Positions 55,804 through 64,000 of a stretch of 64,000 bases of DNA are shown here, piece after piece (positions within the stretch are counted from its first letter, which is position 1; every line of letters starts with the position of its first letter). Origin of the DNA: Planctomycetota bacterium. Lineage in GTDB: Bacteria > Planctomycetota > UBA1135 > GCA-002748355. The DNA is taken from positions 1-64,000 of the forward strand of contig JALSSW010000148.1 in the NCBI GenBank assembly GCA_026984035.1. The letters run 5' to 3'. The position numbers were made by a program, and so were the translations under genes. Below the pieces are notes generated by a model. It was not told the origin of the DNA. It was given only the letters and a program-made list of their open reading frames with translations, and ran no database searches.

Positions 55804-56206
55804 CCCCCCTCTTGTCAGAATGACCAGCCCGCATTAAACTCCTCTCCTGGTTAGGGAGGAAAAGGGATCCTCCAAAAAAATGGGAAGGTTTGTCTCTCCT
55901 TGGGCGGTTTTGGGAACTGTCCTCTCCCTCGTGAAGCTGTAGGGGTTTTGCGTGGGAGGTGGGAGAGCCATCCAAAAGGGCCCTCGGGCTTGTCCTGTTT
56001 TTCCTAGACGACGCATCCAGCTTGGATCTCTAGACCCTCTCGGGAATGTTCAGTTCTTGGGGCTTTGGGCCTCAAGCCTGTTCTTTTTCGCGATTCCACT
56101 CCATCAATCATGCCGGGCCCCAGGGGCTTTGCTTGGCTTGTAGGGACTCAAGAAGAAGGCGGGAAAGGAATCAGAATGCCTGCCTATAGGCTTGGGAGAG
56201 GGTTTG
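55804..56206. other. 403-base intergenic region before the alpha-2-macroglobulin gene
   Basis: It contains no convincing gene; small frames on both strands lack known features. Presumed to hold the promoter of the alpha-2-macroglobulin/PBP1C unit. Short G/C repeats are present but no clear terminator. Confidence 0.4.
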
Positions 56207-59200
56207 ATGCAACGTGTCATTTTTTGGGCCAACTTGGTGCTCTTTGTTGTCCTTCTGTTTTTGGTTGGATTGGCCCTGGGAGGAGGCCAAGATTCTTCCC
56301 TGAGGGTCCAGGCCCAAGAGAAAACGAAGGCTAGCCCCTCTTCCCAAAAGGGAGCGGTACCAAAGGAAGTTCAAAGGTCTTCCAGCAGACTTCCTGGAAG
56401 CATTCACTTAGTCGGACTTCCTGATTGGAAGCACAAGATTGTTGTCCCCGAAGGGGGCACCCTGAGACTTGAAAAATGGCCGATGAGACTGGGGCTTAGC
56501 TTTGAGGGGCTGGGTTCTCCTGCTCCCATGCATTTCGAAGTCTTGGACCGCCAGGGGAAACGAACAAAGGTTCGGGTGGAGAGCAGGAGCTTTACGAAAG
56601 ATGGGGCCAGGCTGAATCTTTGGGGCTTTCATCCCATTGGAAAACGTTACATCCTGCGGGGTTCGTTGGGGAAACGCTCCTTTACCTTTCACCTTGAAGG
56701 TCCCGCGCCTTCCCTTCTTTCAGCAAGGATTTTTGTTAGGGGGAAAGCCGGATCTTTTCATTATCACCTTCGCCTTGGTTTCAATGCGCCCGTGGACTTG
56801 GCGAAGCTGCGTCCCCTGCTGAGCTTGGAAACGATCGAAGGACGAAAACTTGCCTTTTCTCTCCGTCCCAGTTTGGGAAGCAAGGGCATGGCCATTGATC
56901 GCCATTTTATTTTGACCCCGAAAGTCAAAAGCAGCGTCTTCGTAAATCCCCAAGGGGTCGTGAACCTCCGGCTTCATTTGCGCCCTGGCTTGACTCTTCC
57001 CGGGCAGGATGTGGAGCAGAAGAATCGCCTTACGAAAGATTTGACTTTCGGTGGCCCGATCCGTTTGGCTTGGATCAAGGGGGGGCCCTCAACTCTTACG
57101 CTTTGTTTCGGAAAGCCTTTAATGGGGGTGGATCCCCGCAAGATCCACTTGAATCCCCGAGTACCCTTTGAGATTGAAACCACGGATCGTGGGATCAAAC
57201 TCAAGGGCTCATTCCAACCCGGAAAGGTCTATCATCTGACCCTGGCAAAAGGATTCCCCGGTGTGGGGGCCTTCCGCCTGGATCGAAAGGAAGTTCGTTC
57301 CTTTCGAAGTCCCGATCTCCCTTGGAGGGGGGATTTTGTCAGGAACGGAAATCTCCTTTCGAATAAGGCCCTTCCAGAGATCCAGGTCCAGGGAGTCAAC
57401 CTATCCAAGCTTCGATTGGAAGTGCGCAAGGTTCTTCCTGGGAATGCACTTGCCTTTTTACGAAACCCCAGGGCGCCTATCGTCGACAGTGCTTTTCTGG
57501 GTTCCGTACATTCGAAAGTTTTTTTCTTGGCTCCCCGAAAAAATGAACTCTTTCGAAAGCGCCTTGACCTGTCATCCCTTCTTCCTGAAGAACGGGAAGG
57601 ACTTTTCCTGATCCGGTTGGAAACAACTTCTTTGGAGGGAGATCAGAGTTATTGGCCCAAACAACGTCTTCTGCAAATCACCGGTTTGGGGGCCCAGGTC
57701 AGGCATGGGGCAGGCACTTTGATTGCCAGAGTGCATCGTTTGGAAAATGCTGCGGGGGTGAAGGGTGCATTGGTTCGTGTCTTGTCTCCAAAAAACCAAG
57801 TTCTTGCCTACGGAAAAACGGATTCCCATGGGATCTGCCGCTTGGAATGGATCCGTGGAAAGGGACGAGAACCCCGGATGCTTGAAATCCGAAAGGGGAA
57901 AGATCAAGCCTTTGTGGATGTGGATAGAAACAGCGTTGAGCTGGCAGGAAAGGGCTTTGAAGGAAGAGCTTTTTTGCCCGAAGGTAAGGTGGAAGCCTAT
58001 GCCTGGACCGATCAAGGGATTGTTCGTCCCGGACGGGAGATCCGAGCGATCTTCTTGGTGGAAGATGCCCATGGGCGGGCTCCTGTCGGCGAGGATCTGA
58101 GGATTCAATGGTTGCGGCCCGGGGGACGGGTTTTTCGGGAGCGTGTTTTACAGGTTCCTGTGGATGGTTTTCTCCGAGAGGCTTTAAGGGTCCCGAGCTA
58201 TGCCGAGAGTGGCCGTTGGGGGGCTGTTCTCCTCCGAGGGAAAGAGGTCGTAGGAAGGGTCGGTTTTTCGGTGAAGGCCTTTGTTCCAGATCGCATTGAA
58301 GTGGATGGAGGCTTTCTTGGGACTTCCGTTCTTGGAAGGACAGCAGATCTTTGGGCCCAGGCGCGGTGGTTAGATGGAGGAGCCGCTTCCGGTCTCAAAA
58401 CTAAGGCCAAGGTTTTTTTGCGAGAGGGCGATCATGAGGTCCGATTAGACGGGAAGACTTGGGTTGTGGGGAGCCAGGGCCAGCAGCCGAAGAAACTCCC
58501 CGCATTTGACGCAATGGTCGCTGTCATGAGCGAAGAAGGGAAATGCCGGTTCAACATTTCCCTTCCTCCGATTTCCTCGGATCTTGGTGGATGGGCGCAA
58601 CTGAGTCTCAGAGCACGGATTGAGGTCGCGGATCCTTCGGGGCGTATGGTTCGAGTTTGGGCGAAAACCACTGCCAAGGCTCCTCGGAGACTCCTCTTGC
58701 GTCGTAAGAGTAAAAGGGAGGTCGAAGCTCTTCTTATTGATCCCAATGAAAAGGTTTTGGGGGGACAGGTTTCCTTTCGGCTTGAGCGAAGATGGTGGGT
58801 TCGAGAATACAAGGTGGACCCCCGGGGGATTGGGCGAACCCAGTTTCGTCTGCAACGAGAAGTCCTCATGGAGGGGCGTCGGACCATGGGGCCCAAGGAG
58901 CTTCATATTGCCCTTCCAAAACTAAAGAAGCTCAAAGAGGGTTGGGTCGTCCTGGTTGGATTGAGCCGAGGGGCCCGGACGGAACTTACCTTAACAGAGA
59001 AGAATAAGTCCGGATCCGAACTCCGGGTCATTGCCCTAGGAAGTAAGTTCGAATCTGGAGCCAATCTGCATTTGCGAGTTCAAAGTCCAGTGAAGGGAAA
59101 GGCTCTTCTAACTTTTGAAGATCGCCGAGTGCTGGGCGGGCAAGAAGTGTCCTTGAAAAAGGGTTGGAATGAACTGACAGTGAAGCTTCCCAAGGTAAGG

Positions 59201-61630
59201 GCCACTCCGAATCTCTATGTTGTCCTGGGGATTGTTGCATCGCAGCGAGGGAGGTCCCATGGGCCCTATTCTTGGACAGGGGGGGTACCGGTGTTTTTGG
59301 AACGAAAGGAGCGGATCCTTCGGCCCCGATTGATTCTTCCCTCTGAGACAAAACCGGGAGCTTTGATCCGGGTGCAGGTCCGGGCTCCCGGTGCGCGAAG
59401 GGTCTTTGTTGCTCTGGTGGACCAGGGAGTGTTAAGGATCACAGGTCACCAGGATCCCGATCCTCTCGGTTTCTTTTTAGGAAAGCGGCGTTTGGGGACG
59501 AGAGGAGCGGACAGCAATCTTGCCATGATGGAAGAAGTACGTTTTCCCCAGTCTCATGCAACCGGAGGGGGGGCAGGTAGGATTTCTTTTTCAGGGACAG
59601 GGGCTTTGACGGGGACGATCAGCCCCTGGATCCAAACCCTGGCCCTTGCCAGCGATTTGGTTTTTCCGAGCAAGGGAGGAGAAGCGGGTGTCTTCCATAC
59701 CGAGTTTCGCCTCCCACGAGTTTATGAAGGAAGGCTTCGTGTCTTCGCGATTGCTGCAGGGGCTAAGGCCTCGGGGGCTATCGCGAAGGACTTGTTTGTT
59801 CGGGCCCCTCTGAGCCTGCGACTCGCGGGTCCTAGAAGACTGAGTCCCGGGGACCAGTGCCGCCTGAGTGTTGTTGTGCGGAATCTGACCAAACAGGCTG
59901 GATTGCTGGACCTGAAATTCCAAGGGAAAGGTGGCTTGGAAGTTTTAGACTCTTCTTTCAAAAAACTCCCGATGAAACAGGGAGAACAGAAGGTTTTGTT
60001 TGTCCGGGTTCGCGCCGGAAAGGCAGGTGCGGGTCCCCAGGTATTTAAGGCCCTGGGCCGCTTGGGAACCGAAACCAGGATGAGTTCTCTGGACATTGAT
60101 GTTCGCCCTCCTCTCTTCCCTGCAAGGCGATTGCTTGGGCTCGTCCTTGATCGGGGGAGGCAGCGGATTCCATGCCCTAGCTCTCTTTTCCCCGAAGGGC
60201 GTTCTCTGAAAATTCGCGTGGGGGGGGATCCTTTGGAACGTCTTCGGCCTGCCTTCCGTTCGCTGATGGGGTACCCTTATGGTTGCGTGGAGCAAACGGC
60301 GTCCAAGGCCCGGGTCCTCATGGCTTTTGCCCCTCAGCTTGGAAGGGTCGGAGGAGGGGGCAAAGGGCCCAGTAACCTTCGAGAAAAGATCGGGTTTGCC
60401 CTGGACCGAATTGCAGGCATGACCCGGCCCTATGATGGAATGGGTTTTTGGGGAGTCTATGGATTTCATCCCCTCCCGACTCTGCACGCCTTGGAGTTTG
60501 CATTGGATGCCGAGAGCCGAGGATTGGGGAGGATGCCCATGGCCTGGCGCAAGATCCTCAAGAGGTTGGGGAACAGAACTTGGAAAATGGGGGATCAAGC
60601 TATGAATGCTTGGACACTCTATGTCATGGAGAAGGCCCACCTCCCCATGCGTCGAGCTCTGGAAGATCAACTCCTCCCATCTCTTAAGGACCCCTTTGGG
60701 CGCTGCTGGGCAGCTTTGGCTCTGCAAGCTATGGGCGAAGATCAAAAGGCACAAGAGGTCCTAAAGGGCCTGCAAGGGGACTCCTTCCCCTCGAGTCGTT
60801 TTTATCTGACGCCTCTGGTGGGTCGGTCTCTCCTCTTGCGAGCCCTCCTCAAGGCGATCCCGGGGGCTCAACAAATCCCCAGCCTCGCAGAGGGCATCAT
60901 TCGAAGCTGCATGGATCCTTCCCGTCTCACGACCTTTGAGGTCGCGAATGCCTTGGGGGCTTTGGCCCAATACCGGGAAACCCGTTCCCTTGGGCCCCTG
61001 GCAACGAAAGTCAAACTGCATTGGAAGGGGAAGACAAAGCTCCTTGGAGAAGGGGAGGAAATCAAAATTTCCATTCCCATGGGCGAAGATGGCCCTGAGT
61101 TGGAATCCGATGGCCGGGCCTACCTCCTTTTGGATTGGAATGGCTATGAGCGAGCCACTCCGATTGATCCCCAAACAAAGAAGAGTTTTCAAGGCGCTTC
61201 GAACCTTGATCGCAAAGTGTTCATGCCCGGCACCAAGATCCTGGCGAAAGCTTACAAGCGCGGGGAGATCTATGAGGTCCACATGCGGGTTGAGACTAGG
61301 GGTGATTTTGAAAATATCTGTTTAGCCGATCTTTTTTCGGGAGGGATGGAAGCGGAGGAAGGCGGTTCCAAGGTGCTGTTTTTCTCGCAGCTTGCCAAGA
61401 CCCGGAAGGCTCTGAAAGGAAGGGCTCTTCCCTTTAAGCGAGAGCTGCGGGATGACCGAATTCTCTTCTTTCTCCCGAGAGGGAAAGGCCCTGGAATCTA
61501 TGAATTCCAATACAGGCTTCGGGCGGTAACCCAGGGGAAGTTTTGCAAGGCAGCCCCCCGTTTGGAGGGGCTCTACCAACCAGGCTTGGTTATGTATGGA
61601 CCAAAGGAAAGTCCGATTGAGGTGCGCTGA
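56207..61630 (+). CDS. Bacterial alpha-2-macroglobulin with thioester motif
   Basis: The 1807-residue protein has an N-terminal hydrophobic segment (residues 5-25) as signal or anchor, then a series of beta-sandwich macroglobulin domains; the A2M core is visible from about residue 1060 (VALVDQGVLRITGHQDPDPLGFF; VFHTEFRLPRVYEGRLRVFAIA). The thioester motif is GCVEQ, Cys at about residue 1360, with an alpha-alpha barrel domain around it. On cleavage of a bait region such proteins covalently trap proteases and protect the envelope. ATG 56207 fits GGAGAGG five to eight bases upstream; TTG 56192 is the alternative. It lies two bases before the PBP1C gene, the classic YfhM-PbpC pairing. Confidence 0.93.
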   Translation: MQRVIFWANLVLFVVLLFLVGLALGGGQDSSLRVQAQEKTKASPSSQKGAVPKEVQRSSSRLPGSIHLVGLPDWKHKIVVPEGGTLRLEKWPMRLGLSFEGLGSPAPMHFEVLDRQGKRTKVRVESRSFTKDGARLNLWGFHPIGKRYILRGSLGKRSFTFHLEGPAPSLLSARIFVRGKAGSFHYHLRLGFNAPVDLAKLRPLLSLETIEGRKLAFSLRPSLGSKGMAIDRHFILTPKVKSSVFVNPQGVVNLRLHLRPGLTLPGQDVEQKNRLTKDLTFGGPIRLAWIKGGPSTLTLCFGKPLMGVDPRKIHLNPRVPFEIETTDRGIKLKGSFQPGKVYHLTLAKGFPGVGAFRLDRKEVRSFRSPDLPWRGDFVRNGNLLSNKALPEIQVQGVNLSKLRLEVRKVLPGNALAFLRNPRAPIVDSAFLGSVHSKVFFLAPRKNELFRKRLDLSSLLPEEREGLFLIRLETTSLEGDQSYWPKQRLLQITGLGAQVRHGAGTLIARVHRLENAAGVKGALVRVLSPKNQVLAYGKTDSHGICRLEWIRGKGREPRMLEIRKGKDQAFVDVDRNSVELAGKGFEGRAFLPEGKVEAYAWTDQGIVRPGREIRAIFLVEDAHGRAPVGEDLRIQWLRPGGRVFRERVLQVPVDGFLREALRVPSYAESGRWGAVLLRGKEVVGRVGFSVKAFVPDRIEVDGGFLGTSVLGRTADLWAQARWLDGGAASGLKTKAKVFLREGDHEVRLDGKTWVVGSQGQQPKKLPAFDAMVAVMSEEGKCRFNISLPPISSDLGGWAQLSLRARIEVADPSGRMVRVWAKTTAKAPRRLLLRRKSKREVEALLIDPNEKVLGGQVSFRLERRWWVREYKVDPRGIGRTQFRLQREVLMEGRRTMGPKELHIALPKLKKLKEGWVVLVGLSRGARTELTLTEKNKSGSELRVIALGSKFESGANLHLRVQSPVKGKALLTFEDRRVLGGQEVSLKKGWNELTVKLPKVRATPNLYVVLGIVASQRGRSHGPYSWTGGVPVFLERKERILRPRLILPSETKPGALIRVQVRAPGARRVFVALVDQGVLRITGHQDPDPLGFFLGKRRLGTRGADSNLAMMEEVRFPQSHATGGGAGRISFSGTGALTGTISPWIQTLALASDLVFPSKGGEAGVFHTEFRLPRVYEGRLRVFAIAAGAKASGAIAKDLFVRAPLSLRLAGPRRLSPGDQCRLSVVVRNLTKQAGLLDLKFQGKGGLEVLDSSFKKLPMKQGEQKVLFVRVRAGKAGAGPQVFKALGRLGTETRMSSLDIDVRPPLFPARRLLGLVLDRGRQRIPCPSSLFPEGRSLKIRVGGDPLERLRPAFRSLMGYPYGCVEQTASKARVLMAFAPQLGRVGGGGKGPSNLREKIGFALDRIAGMTRPYDGMGFWGVYGFHPLPTLHALEFALDAESRGLGRMPMAWRKILKRLGNRTWKMGDQAMNAWTLYVMEKAHLPMRRALEDQLLPSLKDPFGRCWAALALQAMGEDQKAQEVLKGLQGDSFPSSRFYLTPLVGRSLLLRALLKAIPGAQQIPSLAEGIIRSCMDPSRLTTFEVANALGALAQYRETRSLGPLATKVKLHWKGKTKLLGEGEEIKISIPMGEDGPELESDGRAYLLLDWNGYERATPIDPQTKKSFQGASNLDRKVFMPGTKILAKAYKRGEIYEVHMRVETRGDFENICLADLFSGGMEAEEGGSKVLFFSQLAKTRKALKGRALPFKRELRDDRILFFLPRGKGPGIYEFQYRLRAVTQGKFCKAAPRLEGLYQPGLVMYGPKESPIEVR

Positions 61631-61632
61631 AA

Positions 61633-63294
61633 ATGCGCATCCAAGGGCATAGAAAGGAAGGAAATGTGGGGATTCCTTTACTTCTTCCTTTGCGGCCGTT
61701 GTGCTTCCCGCTCTTGTTTGTTTTTGGATTCTTGGGGTTTGAAAAGGTGTTGGATCTTTGGCAGCCCTTTGAACCCAAAGACCCATACGGGATCTCGCGC
61801 CAGATCCTTTCCGCTGAGGGAGTCTTGCTTCAATTGCTCCCCAACTCTCTTGGGGAGCGCCGGATGGTGCTTCCCTCTTCAGGCTTCTCCAAGGCCCTCA
61901 AGCAGGCCGTGATCGCGGGGGAGGATCATAATTTTTACAAGCATTCAGGGATCGATCCTTGGGCCTTGGGGCGTGCAGTCTTCTCAAATCTGTGGGCCGG
62001 GAGAAGAGTTTCCGGAGCTTCCACCATTTCCATGCAGGTCTGTCGGCTTTTGGAACCCAGGCCTCGGACCCTTCACTCCAAGCTCCTCGAATTCTTCCGG
62101 ACACGCCAACTGGAGCGGATCTGGACCAAGGAGCGGATCCTGACGTACTATCTCAATTCGGCTCCCCTTGGGGGGACTTTGCGAGGGTTTGAAGCCGCTT
62201 CCCTCTTTTGGTTTGGTGTCCATGCAAAAGACTTGGATCCCGCTCAGGCCGCTACCCTTGCTGCCCTTTTGCCGGCCCCCAGTGCGAGGTCACCCAAAAG
62301 GAACCCGAAAAAACTCCTGGCTGCTCGGAATCGAATTCTGTTCCGGATGACCGCCCAAGGAATGCTCCAGAGACAAGAATTGGAGTTTTTTTTACGGCGC
62401 ACCTTGGGAACCCGAGTCCACCCTTGGCCCTTTCGGGCACCCCATGCGGTTTTTTGGTTCCTCCGTCATATGAGGGGGGAGCATCTCCAGACCAGTCTTC
62501 GGTGGTGGATGCAACAGAGGGTTCAAAAGCTTATGAAAGGTCATGATCCAGGTCCAGGCTTGGGGCTTGCCGTCCTGGTTCTTGATAGAAAGAAGGGGGA
62601 TGTACTTGCTATGGCGGGCTCTCCCGACTGGAAGAGGACTCAGGTCAATGCTCTTTTCTCCCCTCGTTGCGTGGGGAGCACGCTGAAACCCTTTTTATAT
62701 GCCCTTGCTCTTGATCTTGGAGTGGGATCTCCGGTCCAAGCTCTCCCCGATCAACCGAGCCATTTTGCCAATTGGAACCCCAAGAACTTTGATCGGAAGT
62801 TTTTTTCCTGGGTTGGCTTTTCTGAGGCACTTCGTTCTTCTCGGAATCTTCCAGCAATTACCTTGTTGCAAAGGGTGGGGACGGCTCGTTTCCGCGATCT
62901 CCTTGTTCAGTTGGGTCTAAAGGTGCCAGAAGATCAACTTCTTGGGCTTGATGCGGCCTTGGGGACCCTTTCCCTGACCCCGTTCCAGTTGGCCCAGGCC
63001 TATAGGATCTTTGGAGACGCTCAACAAAGATTAACTCCCTCTCCTGCCTCCCGGCAGGCGATTCTCAGAATCTTGAAACGGCCCAAGATGCCGGGGCTCC
63101 TCCTGCATCCTGAGGTGGCTTGGAAAACGGGGACTTCCTCGGGGCGGCGAGACGCTTGGAGCATTGGGCTCACAAAACACTATGTCATCCTGGTTTGGAT
63201 GGGTTCCTTAATTGGAGCTGGCTCTCCTCTTTGCGTTGGGGGAGGTGTGACAACGGATCTTCTTTTCGATCTTGCCTCTTTTTTCGAGGCCTGA
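61633..63294 (+). CDS. pbpC: Penicillin-binding protein 1C (glycosyltransferase and transpeptidase)
   Basis: A 553-residue class A PBP with an N-terminal membrane helix, a GT51 domain (AGEDHNFYKHSGIDPWAL near residue 96 with the catalytic Glu; GASTISMQ) and a transpeptidase domain with SxxK in GSTLKPF, SRN and WKTGTSSGRRDAW (KTG). It is shorter than E. coli PbpC and lacks its C-terminal domain. PbpC and A2M act together in envelope repair and defence. All catalytic motifs are intact, so it should make peptidoglycan. It sits directly after the alpha-2-macroglobulin gene. Confidence 0.93.
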   Translation: MRIQGHRKEGNVGIPLLLPLRPLCFPLLFVFGFLGFEKVLDLWQPFEPKDPYGISRQILSAEGVLLQLLPNSLGERRMVLPSSGFSKALKQAVIAGEDHNFYKHSGIDPWALGRAVFSNLWAGRRVSGASTISMQVCRLLEPRPRTLHSKLLEFFRTRQLERIWTKERILTYYLNSAPLGGTLRGFEAASLFWFGVHAKDLDPAQAATLAALLPAPSARSPKRNPKKLLAARNRILFRMTAQGMLQRQELEFFLRRTLGTRVHPWPFRAPHAVFWFLRHMRGEHLQTSLRWWMQQRVQKLMKGHDPGPGLGLAVLVLDRKKGDVLAMAGSPDWKRTQVNALFSPRCVGSTLKPFLYALALDLGVGSPVQALPDQPSHFANWNPKNFDRKFFSWVGFSEALRSSRNLPAITLLQRVGTARFRDLLVQLGLKVPEDQLLGLDAALGTLSLTPFQLAQAYRIFGDAQQRLTPSPASRQAILRILKRPKMPGLLLHPEVAWKTGTSSGRRDAWSIGLTKHYVILVWMGSLIGAGSPLCVGGGVTTDLLFDLASFFEA

Positions 63295-63382
63295 CCTTTG
63301 CCAGAGGCTGGATCCCGGCTTTAGACTCAGGTATGGAGCCCTCCATTCGGTTGAGGCTGATCCTTGGAGAAACAAAAGGCCA

Positions 63383-63604
63383 ATGAACGAACAAGAAACA
63401 AACCCAGAAAGCATGCTCAAGGAAGCTCTCGTTTTTGCTGGCCTCGGTCCTCAATACAGGGATCTGGTTCGTGAATATGTGAACCGTCCGGATCCCAGCT
63501 GGCGCCAGTGCTGTGAAGGAGGGTGCATTCCCTGTGTGGACCAGATAGGCCTTGCCGTGGATTACTTGCGGGAGCGTGGTTTTGGAAAAGAGGGGTCTTC
63601 ATGA
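63383..63604 (+). CDS. Small cysteine-motif protein (Oxidored-like type)
   Basis: A 73-residue protein with the motif CCEGGCIPCV near residues 47-56, resembling the short 'oxidoreductase-like' (Oxidored-like) motif CCxxGCxxCV, found in otherwise unrelated small proteins. ATG 63383 has AAGG four bases upstream. Its function is unknown; a metal or disulfide role is a guess. It lies 88 bases after pbpC and its end overlaps a minus-strand TonB-domain gene by 43 bases. Confidence 0.62.
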   Translation: MNEQETNPESMLKEALVFAGLGPQYRDLVREYVNRPDPSWRQCCEGGCIPCVDQIGLAVDYLRERGFGKEGSS

Positions 63605-64000
63605 ATCCCTTCGATCTCTACGGCTCCATTTCCTCTGGCGAGCTTAAAGATCACCTGCTCGCGGACTTTTCCGGGGCCTCCGTCATAGCGCCATTGGCCC
63701 AAACATTTTCGGCAAACCAGGTCGAGTAGGGGAGAACCGCTCCCCTTGAGAATGCGGGTTTTGGTGACGAAACCCTTGGAATTGATCTCCAGTTCGAGAA
63801 GAACGCTCCCCTCTTGGCCCAAGGAGATGGCATGTGGGGGATAGGGAGGTGGAGAGTTCCAACCTTCGACAGGGCTGAGGGTTTTGGTTTGGGCTTTGCT
63901 GGGTGGAGTGAAATTGCTTTTCTTTTCCTTGAGGGGGGGATGATGGGTGTCCTTGTGGACAGTTCTTGGCGGGAATGGTTTTGTCAAGCTTGTGGAGTCC
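63562..64000 (-). CDS. TonB-domain protein (5' end outside window)
   Basis: The minus-strand frame is open to the right edge (no start is certain; TTG 63987 is only one option), so the N-terminus with its likely membrane helix is missing. The visible part has a Pro/Lys/Thr-rich linker (for example PPLKEKKSNFTPPSKAQTK) followed by a TonB C-terminal domain (YPPHAISLGQEGSVLLELEI ... QWRYDGGPGKV), the part that contacts outer-membrane receptors or other periplasmic partners. A ~25-residue tail follows the domain. It is convergent with the small Cys-motif gene, with the 3' ends overlapping by 43 bases. Confidence 0.82.
   Translation of the reverse strand, partial: DSTSLTKPFPPRTVHKDTHHPPLKEKKSNFTPPSKAQTKTLSPVEGWNSPPPYPPHAISLGQEGSVLLELEINSKGFVTKTRILKGSGSPLLDLVCRKCLGQWRYDGGPGKVREQVIFKLARGNGAVEIEGIHEDPSFPKPRSRK

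Overview
This 64 kb window looks like a piece of a bacterial chromosome, most probably from a planctomycete (Planctomycetota) or a close relative. The best pointers are the adjacent DUF1800 and DUF1501 (Tat-exported) genes, a SpoVG protein with an added zinc ribbon, very large secreted or anchored proteins built of carboxypeptidase-regulatory-like, HEAT-like or TPR units, and a reprolysin-type protease with an IPT domain and a long C-terminal domain. This placement is an inference from gene content. Neither rRNA nor a ribosomal protein gene is present to confirm it. I saw no prophage, insertion sequence, CRISPR array or integron. Most of the window is tightly packed chromosomal genes, many joined by 4-base start/stop overlaps.

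Layout. Positions 1-8.3 kb: a secreted glycosidase-like gene running off the left edge, an NRDE/TANGO2 gene, a 1202-residue repeat protein and a secreted metalloprotease. Positions 8.8-16.0 kb: a biosynthetic cluster, all on the plus strand: pssA, folK, panC, ispE, spoVG, a DUF2520 Rossmann gene (possible ketopantoate reductase), an aroD-aroE fusion and aroK. Positions 16.2-24.2 kb: a large HEAT-like anchored protein, initiator tRNA, cold-shock gene, PAP2 phosphatase plus GT39 glycosyltransferase pair, and a convergent esterase gene broken by one base at a run of eight A. Positions 24.4-28.3 kb: a GAF/histidine kinase/receiver hybrid with an eroded ATP-binding region, then a PAS chemoreceptor. 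Positions 28.4-36.3 kb: three-gene proton-translocating transhydrogenase operon behind a hairpin-rich leader, superoxide dismutase, a membrane iron-sulfur protein and a TPR/zinc peptidase.

Positions 36.3-42.9 kb are on the minus strand: two tandem tRNA-Gln, a metallo-beta-lactamase-fold hydrolase, tRNA-Pro, a polytopic glycosyltransferase-like protein and a eukaryotic-type ileS. Positions 43.2-63.6 kb return to the plus strand: purD coupled to a Fur-family regulator, the DUF1800/DUF1501 pair, a five-gene peptide ABC transporter coupled to an M16 peptidase, then an alpha-2-macroglobulin and PBP1C pair and a small cysteine-motif protein. A TonB-domain gene enters from the right edge on the minus strand.

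The most interesting leads are: (1) spoVG beside ispE, echoing Bacillus gene order, with a zinc-ribbon extension and a dense array of G-runs behind it; (2) the DUF2520 gene in a pantothenate/shikimate cluster; (3) the A8 frameshift in the esterase, at a canonical slippery heptamer; (4) the hybrid kinase lacking its ATP-lid glycines; (5) a peptide-transporter permease with an extra four-helix N-terminal block, in one operon with an M16 peptidase; (6) a thioester alpha-2-macroglobulin with a class A penicillin-binding protein in a presumed planctomycete.
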